Shown here in pieces: positions 1 to 12,226 of a stretch of DNA of 64,000 bases; position 1 is the first letter of the stretch, and each line of letters begins with the position of its first letter. The DNA is from Marsupella aquatica (lineage: Eukaryota > Marchantiophyta), in assembly GCA_973895155.1 (NCBI GenBank), contig OZ316893.1, forward strand, positions 10,664,001 to 10,728,000. The letters are read 5' to 3'. The notes beneath the pieces are model-generated. The model was not told where the DNA came from. It worked only from the letters and a program-made list of their open reading frames with translations, and did not search any database. The translations under genes and the position numbers were made by a program.

Positions 1-693
1 TGATGTTTTTATCACAATGTATAAGTAATATTGATTTATACACAAAGTACTTTGATGATGATTCATTGTTTAAATTTTTAGCGTTGAATGAGGTATTTTC
101 ACCACAGATTTTTTCTATATTTAATCATTGTAGTGTCATCATGGATGGATTCATCACATTTTCATTTCTAATGGGCATCACTTTTCATACACGAAAAAGT
201 GTGACAATGTTTAAGCAAGGACTCATTGTAAAATAAACAATAAATTTCATTACATTTTCATTGTATTATCAGTATCTCTTCAACTTGACAATAATATCTA
301 GTGTCACTTGTATATTGAATCATCAGCTATTGATCATCGTTGCACTATTATAGTTTTGGAGTTGACATCAATGTGACGTCATCGTTGAATCAACATGTTT
401 CAATTGTTGAATAACTTTCATTTCAGTGATATTTAATTGTGATTGCCTTCAATATTCCATATTGTGTCATTCATTATGCAATGAATTGTCAATGTTGTTT
501 CCACACTGAAAAACATATCATGAATAGATAGTGACTCAACATTGTAAAATCATTGTGATTTCATTGTTGAATTATTGTGACATCACTATTGGTTTAGCAT
601 GGACTCTTAAACAGTTTTGTGTTGTTTCATTGCCATTTCAATACCATTTCAACAACTAATCATTTTCATTTCAAGCAACATACATATTTCCCC
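1..693. other. AT-rich stretch, no gene seen
   Basis: This stretch is low-complexity, with many scattered short words such as CATTG and GTGACATCA, giving a degenerate satellite-like look. No open frame has recognisable protein character. The short frames here look like chance. Confidence 0.5.
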
Positions 694-890
694 GGTTTGG
701 ACTTGTCCGACAAATGAGGGGTCTGGACCCCGACATCTAACATGTGTCACATCTGGCCCCACCCCTGTCCCGGCCGGCCACACCCAGCCCAACCAAGCCC
801 CAACCTGGCCCCAGCCTGTCCTGGGCCAACCCTGACCGAGAGAAATAGGCAAATATGTGACATTTGACCCCTTTTAAAGCCAACAAATGA
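694..890 (+). repeat. GC-rich dispersed repeat, copy 1
   Basis: A C-rich island in AT-rich surroundings begins with TTTGGACTTGTCCG, passes through GGACCCCGACATC and ends near GACATTTGACCCCTTTT. The reverse complement of 27246-27441 matches it over nearly the whole length, in the same order. It is therefore a dispersed repeat present here in inverted orientation relative to the second copy. It has no coding sense that I can see, and the transposon class is unknown. Confidence 0.75.
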
Positions 891-2500
891 CATCACAACA
901 ATGTGTTTGTCAATTCAAAGCGGGCATATTTCCATTGATATTTGTTCATTATGTTTTTTAGTGACAATACTAACTTACAAAGGTGTTTCCCCTCATCTCT
1001 TCTTGTCCCCTCACCCTCTAGCTTCCCACTCACTCACTCCCTCCAAATATCCCTCCATGATTGTTTCCTTTGCCTGACTTTATGCCTCTCCCTTGCGCAA
1101 AGTGCCCTGCCCACCCTAACACAAGCCACCTGGGATAGACTATGTGTGAAATGGTGATTATTTCTAAAAACAAGGTAAAGTATCGGAAATCATAGAAATT
1201 TTTAAATTTTTAGAATCTATAAGGCCTCTTAAGCTAGTTATTCCAAGTTCAAACGGATTAAGGACAACTTAGAAGATGGGACGGCTTGGATGCCCATTGA
1301 CAGGATATCAAGACGGCAGCCAGATAAGCCATTTTCAGGAAATTGAGGACGGCTTGGACTTCCCCAAGTAAAAGATGGTCAGGATGGCAACAAAGTGCCG
1401 GCTTGGATGGCCCTATGTAAAGGACGTCCAGCTTTTCTTCATGATGCCGGCCCAATGCCTCCTACAACGGCTGGAGCAGAATATTGAAGACGTCTTGGAC
1501 GGCCTCTGTGTAGGGACATTCGGGACGTCCACCCGACCACGATCTAATAAGACGTCTGCGATGGCCCCGACCATTATTTTACAATTTCTTGGCAAGACGT
1601 CCATGGCGGCCAGTAGAAATGTGCGCGCCTCGAGCATCAGTGCTCACTCGTTAGGCCACCATTTCCTGCCTTTTCACTTACAAAAGAAGCACAATTGCTT
1701 AGGGATAGTGTAGCCCAAATATGAACCGGAATAGTTGAGGCATCAAGGTGTATTGAATCAGAAAATTCTCTGATTTCTGGAAATTGAAGAAATTACAGAT
1801 TTGAGAGCTTCACCTGATCAAAACTCCTTCACTTCTACTTTTTTCAGTTCTTTTCTTCTCCAGCAACAGCGTAGCTACCTTAGGCTCTTGTGACTCCATT
1901 CTTAAACCTCAATGCTTAACCATTTTAGAGAGTAGGGCGCTTCAATTTTCTCTGATTTCTAGAAGCTATGGCTACCAGAAGCTTACAAGTTAGTAAGACC
2001 ATTAGGATGACCTTACCTTCAGATCCTAAGGCTTACTTTTGACCACTTAGTAACCTAATGGAGATGGGATTGAGTTCTTTGCTTTTTATTCCATGGGATA
2101 TGGTGCATGGATCCATCATTGCCAATTTTCTTTGTCCACCCTGAGCTGACACTTTTTGGAGCTCTACTAGAGAGAGATTGATTCTTGTTGGAGAGGACTT
2201 CATTGTCCCCTACTTTAGAGGTACTAGGAACTGGAGGTCTGATTGGAGGATTGATCAATGCAAGAACCGGGATTTAGCTCATTTACTCCAACTCCTTGTA
2301 CATATCTTTCATCCGACCAAGCCTACCAGGGCTATGGTTTACTTGGCCAATTTCATCATTGTTTCATGGACCGGCAAGAGGAGGCTAGGATCAACTAGGC
2401 CCTAGCACTTTTGGAGGTGATTGCCAAGTAGGTGGCTATCGTGACCCCGATCGTGACTACTACCAGTGATACCTATTTGACACCCTACTTGGCACACATT
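891..2500. other. no gene recognised
   Basis: Around 1250-1710 a somewhat GC-richer patch repeats words like GACGTCC and GACGGCTTGGA on both strands. It has short frames but no recognisable domain and is probably a decayed repeat. Nothing else was recognised. Confidence 0.4.
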
Positions 2501-2509
2501 TACTTTTTG

Positions 2510-3762
2510 AGAGGCTGCTTGTTACCAGTGGAGCTGAGCGAGTGGAGGAGAGTGAGACACTTTGAGCTCCCTTAGCCAGAGTTAGCAAGAGAGTTGACTC
2601 CACCACCCACGATATCACTGAGACCCCCTCCAATGGAGTAGACAACAGCACCAGATCTACCAGGGATGACTTCTCCCTCTTTTGTTGCTTCCACCTCTTA
2701 TACGTTATGGACTGATTTTGTTGGTGAAGCTGAGCAACTAGCTAGTGTGATTAGTTTCAACTAGTATTTGGTAGATGAGGCCACTAGACTCTTGAGTTGT
2801 ACTCCCCTACAGTTACTTGATTATATTCATGTTTTGATTTCCGAGCCTCGTTCCACCCCACTTCCTCATGTTTCACCCCCTGCGTCTTCACCACAACCTA
2901 ATCACCCTATGTGGATGAGCTGAAGATACCTATTGTTGATCCTTCACTCCCTTCCGCACTCCCTCTTCCTGATCCCATTCCTTCTCCCATTGTTGATTCA
3001 CCTATCCCTCCTGCATCTACACCCGAGCACCCTCCATCTCCTACCTGTGAGCCTTTACCCCCTTCACCAGTAACCACTCCAGTTCCATCATCTTCCATTG
3101 AGGATACCCCTCTACCACCTCCTGGTGTTTCATTTCTCTCCCCTACCAGGGAAGGAAATGAACCTATTCCCGAGCCTATTCTTGAGACTGAGCTTGAGAT
3201 TGTAGAGCCTCCTAATGTACCATTTATAGCTCCTACACCCTTGATGTCTCAGCCTCCTATTGTCTCTTTTGTTGGTTATATTGAGCCCCTCATTGTTTTT
3301 CCCTCCAAGTTTCTAGGATGATCACGTCACTCATTGATGCACGCATTCCTTGTTGCACCTCCCTTACTTTCACTTATGTTTGGTCGTGAGTCTTTTCCTT
3401 TTGTAAACACCTACAACATGGTTACAATTTCTTGTGGTATTCTATGGCTTCCTATTGACAAGTTGCAATTGCCAAAGATTGAGAATCCTGACTTGTGGAG
3501 TTAGGTTTATCATTGTAGAAAGGTCATTGCACCTTTTCCTCTTCCAACCCCAAATATTTCATGGCCTTCAGATTACTTTGTTTGGATCAAAATAGATGGA
3601 CATCCCATCCGGACGACCAATGAGCCACGTCTGATTTGTTATTGTGAGGACCTTTTCCTTCAACAGTATTTGAAGGGACAGAAGGCCAAAGAAAATATAG
3701 ACCTTGGGTTTGTAGCTCGCCTTCCTTTACTTGTGGTTGACCCCCCTCCTATTACACTATGA
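2510..3762 (+). pseudogene. decayed transposon-type gene with proline-rich region
   Basis: Successive plus-strand segments keep protein-like sense but are cut by stops and at least one frameshift near 2900. A Pro/Ser-rich segment lies at 2911-3318, reading PLPDPIPSPIVDSPIPP and PPSPTCEPLPPSP. Past a TGA the same frame continues to 3762, reading FGRESFPFVNTYNM and later FVWIKIDGHPIRTTNEP, broken by one TAG at 3502-3504. Several of the stops (TAG at 3502, TGA at 3319, TAA at 2899, others near 2570, 2640 and 2765) would be Gln or Arg codons if a C had become T. The upstream part (about 2178-2405) resembles gag-like or plant-transposon proteins only loosely. I do not recognise the family. The call of a dead mobile-element gene rests on the decay pattern and repeat-rich setting. 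Confidence 0.4.
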
Positions 3763-4868
3763 GATTAGTACCTTATTTTGTAGATTTATTACTTAGTATA
3801 TTCTAGTTTTGACTACTTGACTAACCCTTATTCAAAGTTGACTTTTATTTTACTTAGTTTTACATGTCTCTTCATTCTCCTTAGCCAATGGACAATTGTA
3901 TGTACTTACTATGGTACCAATCTCATTTTGAGATAGAGTGGATAGTTATTTGCATCTACTCATCTTGGAGTTTGTCCCTTGTACTTGTAATGCATTTTTG
4001 CAAGGAAGATTTGTATGCCTTGAAATTTGATTACTGTCTTGTGCTAGGAGTCTATCCCTCCTTCATGTGACAATGCATGTTGCAATTGTCATAAGAAATA
4101 AAACTCATAAAAAACACAGTTTGTAGATTGTATTGGAAGATCCGTTGGTCGGTGCCTATACAAAAACTATAATATTTGTTATCAATTTTTGTATTTTACA
4201 TGAAGGACTTATCTTTGGAAGATAAATATTGCATGTAATTAAGAAAGAGAAATCCATATATTAAGAAGTAGTGACATTCTTAATTCACGGATTTGAAGTA
4301 CCATTGTGGTATACTGAATGTGCATTAGTTTCTTTTTGGAATTGCACATTGCTGAAGAAGGAAACATGTAGTTGGCATTTTAATAACACACTACTATACA
4401 CACAATCCAAAACTAATCTTGGGTTTTGTGAACATAGACATTTCTTAAACTTAGATTTATGATAGAAATCTAGAGAGTAATTATAGCAAGGTTATGTTTG
4501 ACTTATCAATGTCCTAAACAATATCATCGTTCTTTCTTAAGACATGCTGATGGAGTTAAAGATTGCTAAACTATACCTCTAAAAGCTCTAAGATTCTATT
4601 ATTCAACAAACTTCACTTTTATTCTTATTTTATTAATTTCTTGTATTTTGTTTAAGATTCTATATTTTTTCAAGATGTTGAGTACCATCTCTAAACCACT
4701 CAACACACTTTAAAACATCGTATCATCTCATTCTTGTTCTTCAAAGTGAATGAACATTGAGTTTTTAACATATATTTCTTGACATTTGCTTTTGTTAGCA
4801 TATGACACTATGTTAAACATCCTTGCCGTACTTTGTCATTTGTGGCCACCCTAAGTTTGCCTATGTGT
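3763..4868. other. no gene seen
   Basis: AT-rich sequence with only short chance frames. No repeat structure was noticed here. Confidence 0.4.
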
Positions 4869-5150
4869 AAACCAAGTTGATATTCATCCTTATCGTCTAA
4901 GGATTTAGTTGGCACCTTATGCAATGTTCTAAACTTGGTTCTTAAGAATAAAATTAAATATTATAGGCCAAGTTGATATTAGTTCTTGTAGCTAGTCTAA
5001 ACCTTGGCACTCTCTGCAATGTTCTAAAGTTTGGTTCTTAAGAATAAAATTAAATATTGTAGGCCAAGTTGATATTAGTCCTTGTAGTCTAAGTCTTGGC
5101 ACTTTCAACAATGCTCTAAATTTTGTTCTTAAGAATTGAATTAAATAATG
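4869..5150. repeat. three tandem units of about 93 bp
   Basis: The block CAATGTTCTAAA...GGTTCTTAAGAATAAAATTA is seen at 4922, 5017 and, more diverged, 5109, giving periods of 95 and 92 bp. Each unit also carries GGCCAAGTTGATATTAG followed by a CTTGTAG/TCTAA word and TTGGCAC. The units are non-coding. Confidence 0.8.
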
Positions 5151-5601
5151 TAACCATTTTGTCTTCACACATAAGGACTAAGGGAGTATATTGTAGAGTA
5201 TTCTAGCTTGGCATCTCTATAGTTATTATTATTATTATTATATTGTCCTCCAAATTGGGCAATTTCCATCAAGCATTTTGGGTTTTATAAAGTTTTGAAA
5301 CCAGGAGTTGGGCACTATGTTGTCCACAGCTAGCTAGCCAGGTTTTGCACAAGTAATCTATGTCATGAGTGGAGAATTTTGAGTTTTGTAAACGTCAAAT
5401 AAGGAACTACCTATTTGTAGACTTGCAGGAATCTAAGAGTGGGGTTCCATACGTGTATAGGCGCAGAGTCCCGACGTGCACGCTTGTGTGCACGGATGCC
5501 TCAACAATAATTAATAACTAATAATTGAAGTACTTGTTTCAATAAAGTATAACCTTACAAGATAAACATTTCATAGAACTATTGAAAAACTTTACAAAGG
5601 T

Positions 5602-7991
5602 TTAGGAAGTGATTACCCTAAGGACTGCTCCCCTCCTGTCCCAGATGTTATTGTACACCCTAATCATCAAGCTTTCTTGGCCACCTTTGCCCCACTCACT
5701 CAAGAACTGCTCAACTTGTTCTCTCTGCTCCATTGAAATACCAAATGGAAATAGAATTCTTGGAACCATATGAGCTCTGAAAGGATACATAGTACAAGTT
5801 TGGTCACTCCAAATCCAAAAAGAACTCACAACATCTATTAGCACCTTAGACACACATTCCCATTGACAATGTCGTGGTAGCTAAACAATCTTATGCAGCA
5901 TTGAAGTTTGAATTTTGTGCATGTTTGCCAATGTCTCCTTGTAATCTTTCACCTGGTTCTTCAATGCCTCATAATGTAACCTGTCAAAGCACCAAGGCCA
6001 TCCCCCTATCTCTTGTATCAATAAACAAATATAATCAAAATCATACTCAGTGCAAAAGCATGATAGTTTAAAACTTACATACGCAATTCAGAATACTCTC
6101 ACCAACTAGGCTTTCACACATATGCAATTACAAATGTTACATCACACAATACATTGAACAAACTAAACTTAAAGAATGGGGGAAAAACATAAAGAATGTA
6201 AAAGGGCACCTCAATGGTGACGATTCAGCCTCATCTATGTTATTCTCTCATGTAATATGTGTATGTGCGTCCTCTGGTATGTTCACGTTTCCATTCTTTG
6301 TTCTGCGATTTGCTCGTCTTGTATGCCGTTGACAGCCATTCTCTGTCTTGCGGACTCCATTTCTGAAAGGATTAGACCACCAGTTGCTCACAGGACGTGG
6401 AGTACTCTGTACAAAAGTATCTTATTTTGTGGAAACTTCCTCTGACGATGATCCTATGTTGACTATAAAAGGGGCCCGGGAAAGCAACACAACCGAGTGA
6501 CTTTGAAAGTCCTTGAAACCCAATCCCCCATCCACCTTGGGTCTTGAGATTTGAGCCCAAGAGACCAGCGACACTCTTCTCCCCCCTTCATTGTTATGAC
6601 CCACATAAAGTCTCTGCACAAAGCTGTCATCTTCGTGCTAGGCTCGTTGACGCTTTCATGAACATAGTATGATAAATTGGTATCGCAAGTAAGATATGCC
6701 TGACCAGAAGCGAACGCCCCATGAAAATTAACATCTTATTGGACCAAGAAGATAATCTCTTGCCAATCATATCTAAGCAAAAGCTTGTAGCTATTTTGTC
6801 TTCAAGTCAACCCCCCATGGTGCCCCAAGGTATTTTTGAAGCTTCCCCTAGCATTGATCACACAACCTATGTTTCTCAGCCACTCCGGAATAATCAGCAT
6901 TGCCAGCGGCATCACTATAGATTTATGCAAATTTAGCCTAGCCTTAGTGGCCACCTCACAACACTGAATCACCTCTGTTACACGTTGAAAGCTTCTCTCT
7001 AAACATCCTCATGTCATCCCACACAGGAATCTACAACAAATTGTAAGTTGTTTGGAAACTTGGATTCCATCTAACCATCTTGCCCTAATCTCAGCATCCA
7101 TGAAGTCCATTAAGGGTTGCATTGAAGTGTCGACAAACAGGAGTGGCGAGAGAGGGCATCCCTACCTTACCCCCCCCCGGCATAGACCAATTTCCATAGA
7201 GATCATCCCATTCACATAGACCCTCGAGGATGCCTACATCACTAACGTCTGCACAAGCTTGATAGGGTAGGTAATGGTTTGATGCATGGTTTCCCATATG
7301 TAGCTCTGACCTACCCTATCAAAAGCCAAGTTCTCGAAGTCCAACTTAAGGAGTAGCGCTTCAACTCTCCGATTCTTTGCCCAATCAAACATTAGCCATG
7401 CCATGAAGATGTTTTCACGTATATTCTTCTTGGAAGGAATCCAGTTTGTTGACTGAGGGCCTATCAAGCCATGGTAGGATGCGTATTAGCCTAAGTGCCA
7501 AAATCTTGGCAATTAACTTGTATATTGTGTTCAGCATAGTAAGTGGCTCCAATTTCTCATAAATTCTTGTAAGATTTCTTTGGGATAAATTTCCCTTCTT
7601 TGAGCCCTGCAGCCAGGTTACCTGTCAACCAAAATTCCTGCACCATTGCTACCAGATCGTCCTGCATAAACTCTTAACATGCTTGATATACTTCCACCGT
7701 GTGCCCATCCAGACCGAGAGCCTTATCCCTAGGCAACATCCACATTACTTCTTTTATTTCCTTATTTGTTGGCAGCCCTTCCAACATAGTTATCTTTGCT
7801 ATTGTAAGAGCAAACCTCATGTGTGCCAGCATCTTACCTCGCATCTTACCTCTTTCATTCAACATCTCCACCCTCTCCCCACTGGAAGGCTCCCTTGGTG
7901 GATAAAGTTCCAGGCATGTCTTCTTAACTTCCCTCAAGATCATCACCGGATCTGTAATCTCGTCTCCTCCTTCTAGCATTAGACACTTCAT
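5602..7991 (-). pseudogene. decayed LINE (non-LTR) reverse transcriptase
   Basis: Read on the minus strand, fragments appear in the order expected for the second ORF of a plant L1-type LINE. Around 7991-7674 lies the segment before the RT, ending EIKEVMWMLPRDKALGLDGH. At 7467-7234 are RT blocks reading LLKLDFENLAFDRV and YIWETMHQ, then IKLVQTLVM. At 7297-7091 the region corresponding to the RQGCPLSPLLF block is degraded. At 6619-6422 is the C-terminal block reading ISRPKVDGGLGFKDFQ, and at 5853-5602 a tail follows. The frames are interrupted many times, no intact catalytic YADD-type block was found, and the 5' endonuclease is absent. It is a dead, 5'-truncated copy. Confidence 0.75.
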
Positions 7992-8043
7992 CGCCTCCTT
8001 CTTGTAGAGGTTAACTCAGTCTTGGGTTGAACTATGGTCAGTA

Positions 8044-8314
8044 TGTTAACCAGGGTTTGCTCTAACCCTAGTTGAAGAGATTGGTCCTTATCTCTTCAAC
8101 TTCTATGTGGTGTGAGAACACACAAAAGAGTTCTCAAGAGAGAACAGATATATAGCATATAGTAAGAGATGAGAGCTATGGTGATGCTTGAGTAGACATA
8201 TAACCGTTAATAAAACGTTGTCTTCCCGTGGACGTAGCCGACCTTGAGGCAAACCACGTAACTATTGAGCAAGTGTATGTTTGGAGTGTTTTTCTTGATC
8301 TGATTTCTCCCCAC
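8044..8314 (+). repeat. Copia-type LTR, probably solo
   Basis: The block begins TGTTAACC and ends near CCCCACA. It contains the sequence TTCCCGTGGACGTAG followed by AAACCACGTAA, which is characteristic of plant Copia LTRs near the R/U5 border. A related GTGGACGTA...GAACC block occurs in the LTR-like sequences at 40528 and 42869. No adjoining internal region was recognised. No clear target-site duplication was found, so the exact ends are uncertain. Confidence 0.55.
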
Positions 8315-11094
8315 ACCTCTCACGTTTAGCCTTAACAATCACCGTCACAAACTTAGCCGCTGTAAATTGATTTCTTTGATTACGTTGCCATCACTTGCCT
8401 ACAACGCTTGCTTCCCGACTTGAATTGTTTGCGTCCCTCCAATCTTCAACCAAAGCTCACTCTGAACACAGGTTGACGCCAAATGCAGCCTTTATGTCAA
8501 AGGAACAATCGCTGGTCTCCCTCTCACACCATAGTTTTCTTAAATAAAGAAACTATAAAACCTTCATGTAAAGTGATGGCTCATCCGTTTTGTGCGTTCT
8601 TCCCACCAAAATGACAAATGCTCTTTTGCCAACAGTTGAGTGTTGTCCTCCAATCTATCTTGTGGCGGTAATGCTCAACGTAACTCATAATCAATCAATC
8701 ATGAATGGTAGAAACATGATTTCTCCAATTTGTAAGCGAAAACTGTCAAAAAACTCAATTTGTCCACATTCAACTTTCCGTTTGATAAACCAAAGAGATA
8801 ATCTCAACCATGACTATCGGGAGACTCCAAACCATTGGTTACTCCTTGCTGAAAATTGATTTCAGTTGATCGCACACGTACACATTCCTTGGATGAACAC
8901 GGGGTCCACGGATTAATTGTTGTACCTAACCCCTAAGTTCTGGAATAAAGTGTTGCAGGATATGTGCAATTGAGAAATGATATTTGATTTTTCAAGGTCT
9001 GGACTTGCTTGTTCAAATGATTTCTGCCAAGAGAGTCATGACACTTGTATTTAGAGATAAACCCTCCATTTGGGTCTGGACTATCTAAACCCTCTATTGT
9101 CAATACAAGTTTTTACATTTACAGGAGATCAGGGTCATTGCAATCTCTACCCTAAATTATAAAGGACAAATGACCATTGGTCACTCGCTACCCTTGACAA
9201 ACTACCATATTTACTAGTGTTACTTAGGGTAGAGACAATTAACTAAACTTATATAGTCACTCATGTATCTCCAATAATTTTTATTTAATACATTGTTACA
9301 TTCTATTTATTGATGCTTTTTTAGACTATATAATAATAATGATACTATATATTATAATAATGTAAATTTATATTATATAAATATTAATTAATTATAAATG
9401 ACTGTTTAGTTCTTCAATAATTTGGGTTTAAGAAGTGTAATTTTAGACCACAAAAAGTGTATATTTTGGGCAAAATTTGTGTAATTTTGGGGATCAAACT
9501 TTTGGACTCTAAACATTTCAGTTTTAATGAATAGAGTGATCCTAATAAAGATGAACAATGTAGTATATTACTACAGACAACAAAGTAAAGGGCACCGGAA
9601 GGTGCATGACTATGTAGCCAAAGCACCACTGAGAAGGCTACAAACTCTGGGGCTGTTCACGGTAACTCAGGTAGTTGTAGAATGCAAGTAACATAAAGTT
9701 TACTCTTATGAGTAGAAAAACCTCACTTCACTCGCAAAGTTTAATCCCTAGCTACCTAAACCTGGTTAGTAAAATCCAAATTTGAGACTCTTATTTTGTC
9801 TAGCAAACATGCTAGCCCTCTCGAGTCTTAAAACTGCACTAAAAATATAAAAATAAAATGAAACAAAAAACCACTAGTGAGTTGCTAAGAACACTCTCCT
9901 TGCTACCAAAATTCTTGTTTGCTTGCATCATACAATACCTCAAGCCCAATTGGCCGGCTAAGCTTCCAGATTCTTCTCTATCCCCATTCTTTGGGTATCA
10001 ACCCTCTAAATTTATGGACTACAAAAAAATCATAATCCATAACTTTTGCCATAAAGCTTGGTTATGTGCCATGACCTTAAGTCACTATAAAGGGTAGTGA
10101 AAAATAAGCAAACTTTCACATAACCCTAGCTGTGAAAAAGCTATGGTCAAAATCCATGATCTCTAACATGTGATCTCTACCTACTGTGATCTCTACCTTA
10201 AACCACAGCTGCCCCTTCAAGAGCAGGGTAGCAGCCAGTTTTCACTTTTAAGAGTTAATTTTCCAAAATAGTGGAGCAAAGGGGCACCTTAGAGGAAATA
10301 AGTGAGTGGGATGGGGAAAAAGGGAAAAATCTTGACAACTTCCCCCTCGTATGTGGGCAGCTGTGGTTTCATTAACAGTTACTCCTCCTTCACTAAACTA
10401 AACGCCACATTACGATTAATCAGACGAAGCAAATTGAGTCTTTGATTAGAGTTAGGAAGATTGTAAAAAAGGCTCTCACTAGACGCCTACGAAGTAACAA
10501 CTGGGATGCTCTGGGAATACAATAATACAGGAAATCATTGATAAGTCCCCTCAAACAATGATGGGCCCAATGATAGCCACTCACGCGTCGGTCTGAGAAA
10601 ATGACAAACCAGTAAGGTACACTTATCCTACGCGAATGAGTCCACGTCTAACTATACCTACTCAATGTCACTTGAGACAAGACGAACCCAGTCATCCAGA
10701 TCTCCTCACAAAGCTGAATCCCGGGAGACTCAATTATTGTTACCCATTTTTGTGTGTTTTCAATCATTAGCCAAGGTGGCTTGTTTTTGACCATTAGCCA
10801 ATGTGCCTACTATTTACCCTGAGACAAGCACGGGTGGGGTTATGGAGTATTTTACTTTAATTATGCAATACTGTCTGATTGTTGTACAGTATTTCCTGGC
10901 ACTTCCCATAGTGCATGAGGTGGTGGCCAATGAAACATAATATTTTAAGTTTAAGCCTGTTAATTTTTGCCCACAAAACAATGGCTGGTGCTGCTCCTCA
11001 AAGTTATCAGTCCATCAAGCACAGAAGACAATCATGAAGGTGCTCACAGTCCATGGGGTTGGCATGGTTCACGTATTTGGTCTAAGGAAGCATC
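8315..11094. other. no gene recognised
   Basis: Mostly AT-rich. Around 9300-9400 there is nearly pure A/T, including ATATTATAATAATG and TATTATATAAATATTAATT. The frames present have no recognisable product. Confidence 0.4.
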
Positions 11095-11985
11095 GTTGGG
11101 AATGGGAGGTCAAATTTTGGCTCTGGTTGCCAGGTTGTTTTTAATTATTTATTAGGTTCCAGGTGACAAAACATCCGGCTCTCGCTCACTGCTTCTCCAC
11201 AAAGCAGTGTTTTTAACAGTTGCAATGTGTTGAAGACCCTTGTGAGCAAGATGCCCCAAGACCTGGGTAAGATGGGCAGTCACAAGGGTCCTATTAAGTC
11301 TTCATGGCATCTTGCTGTACTTAATGCCAGAGGGGTCTTGTTAAGTCATTTTTTGGCATTAACACTACTTAAAACCTTTGACACATTAAATTGTATTTGA
11401 AATTGGTTCACATTTTGGTCACTCAATCCTTGAAGTTTTGCTAAGTACAGGATCCTGTTCCTTGGCATATAAAGTCACCCATATAGTCTCCCCGGCATGC
11501 GCGGGTTATTCGGTTGCCTTTATATTCCATTGTGGGACAGGTCCCGTCCTTAACCATATAAGTTTTGGCCATAGTGAAGAAAAGGACTGTGTCCCTGTCT
11601 CCCATTAGCTGGTTTTGCACCAAGCCACAAACCCCAGTTGCCAGAACTAACAGCCATCCTGAAATTTAGGGAGATCTAGCGGCCAGAAAATAATCAAGGA
11701 AACTCAGACCAGGAACATTCCTAGCATCTTCTTTGGCACTAGCAAAAGAGTAAAAAACCAAAGATTTGGCTACTACAAAGGCCTCGTCGAAATTGGACGG
11801 TCACGATGATGAAGAAAAGGGGTTAGGTCCATGAGAGCATCATCGGGAGGTCGAGTTTTGGCGCTGGGCGCCAATTTGTTTTAAATTAATTTATTATTTT
11901 GCCATCTCCAGCAGCAACGAAACATCTGGCTCTCGCTTACTACCTCGCCACGAAGGCCTCATCGACATTCGACGGTCACGATGAA
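11095..11985. repeat. diverged duplication upstream of the fibrillin gene
   Basis: The block at about 11095-11200 reads GGGAGGTCAAATTTTGGCTCTGG, then a TTTTTAATTATTTATTA tract, then AACATCCGGCTCTCGCTCACT. It recurs at about 11843-11955 with many substitutions. Inside the second copy, the motif AAGGCCTCRTCGAMATTSGACGGTCACGATGA occurs twice, near 11777 and 11957. The blocks lie just upstream of the fibrillin gene's presumed promoter and 5' UTR. Confidence 0.6.
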
Positions 11986-12226
11986 TACAGGGAAAATCTT
12001 TCCGTGCAATCTCGGAATTCGTCGACACAAACAGACTACAGTAAAGCTTCTTTTATGGCGTTTCCCAGACGGAGCAAAGGTAACGAAAGCATCGTTCGAA
12101 CTTCGAAGAGTGGTCCGTAATTTCACAATCCATTCGGACGATTGTATCGGTGAGTAGCTGCGGAATTTCTCGAGCGCTTCACACTCCGAGCAGCGCGGGA
12201 GGGAGTAGTCTTATCGAACTGAAGAA

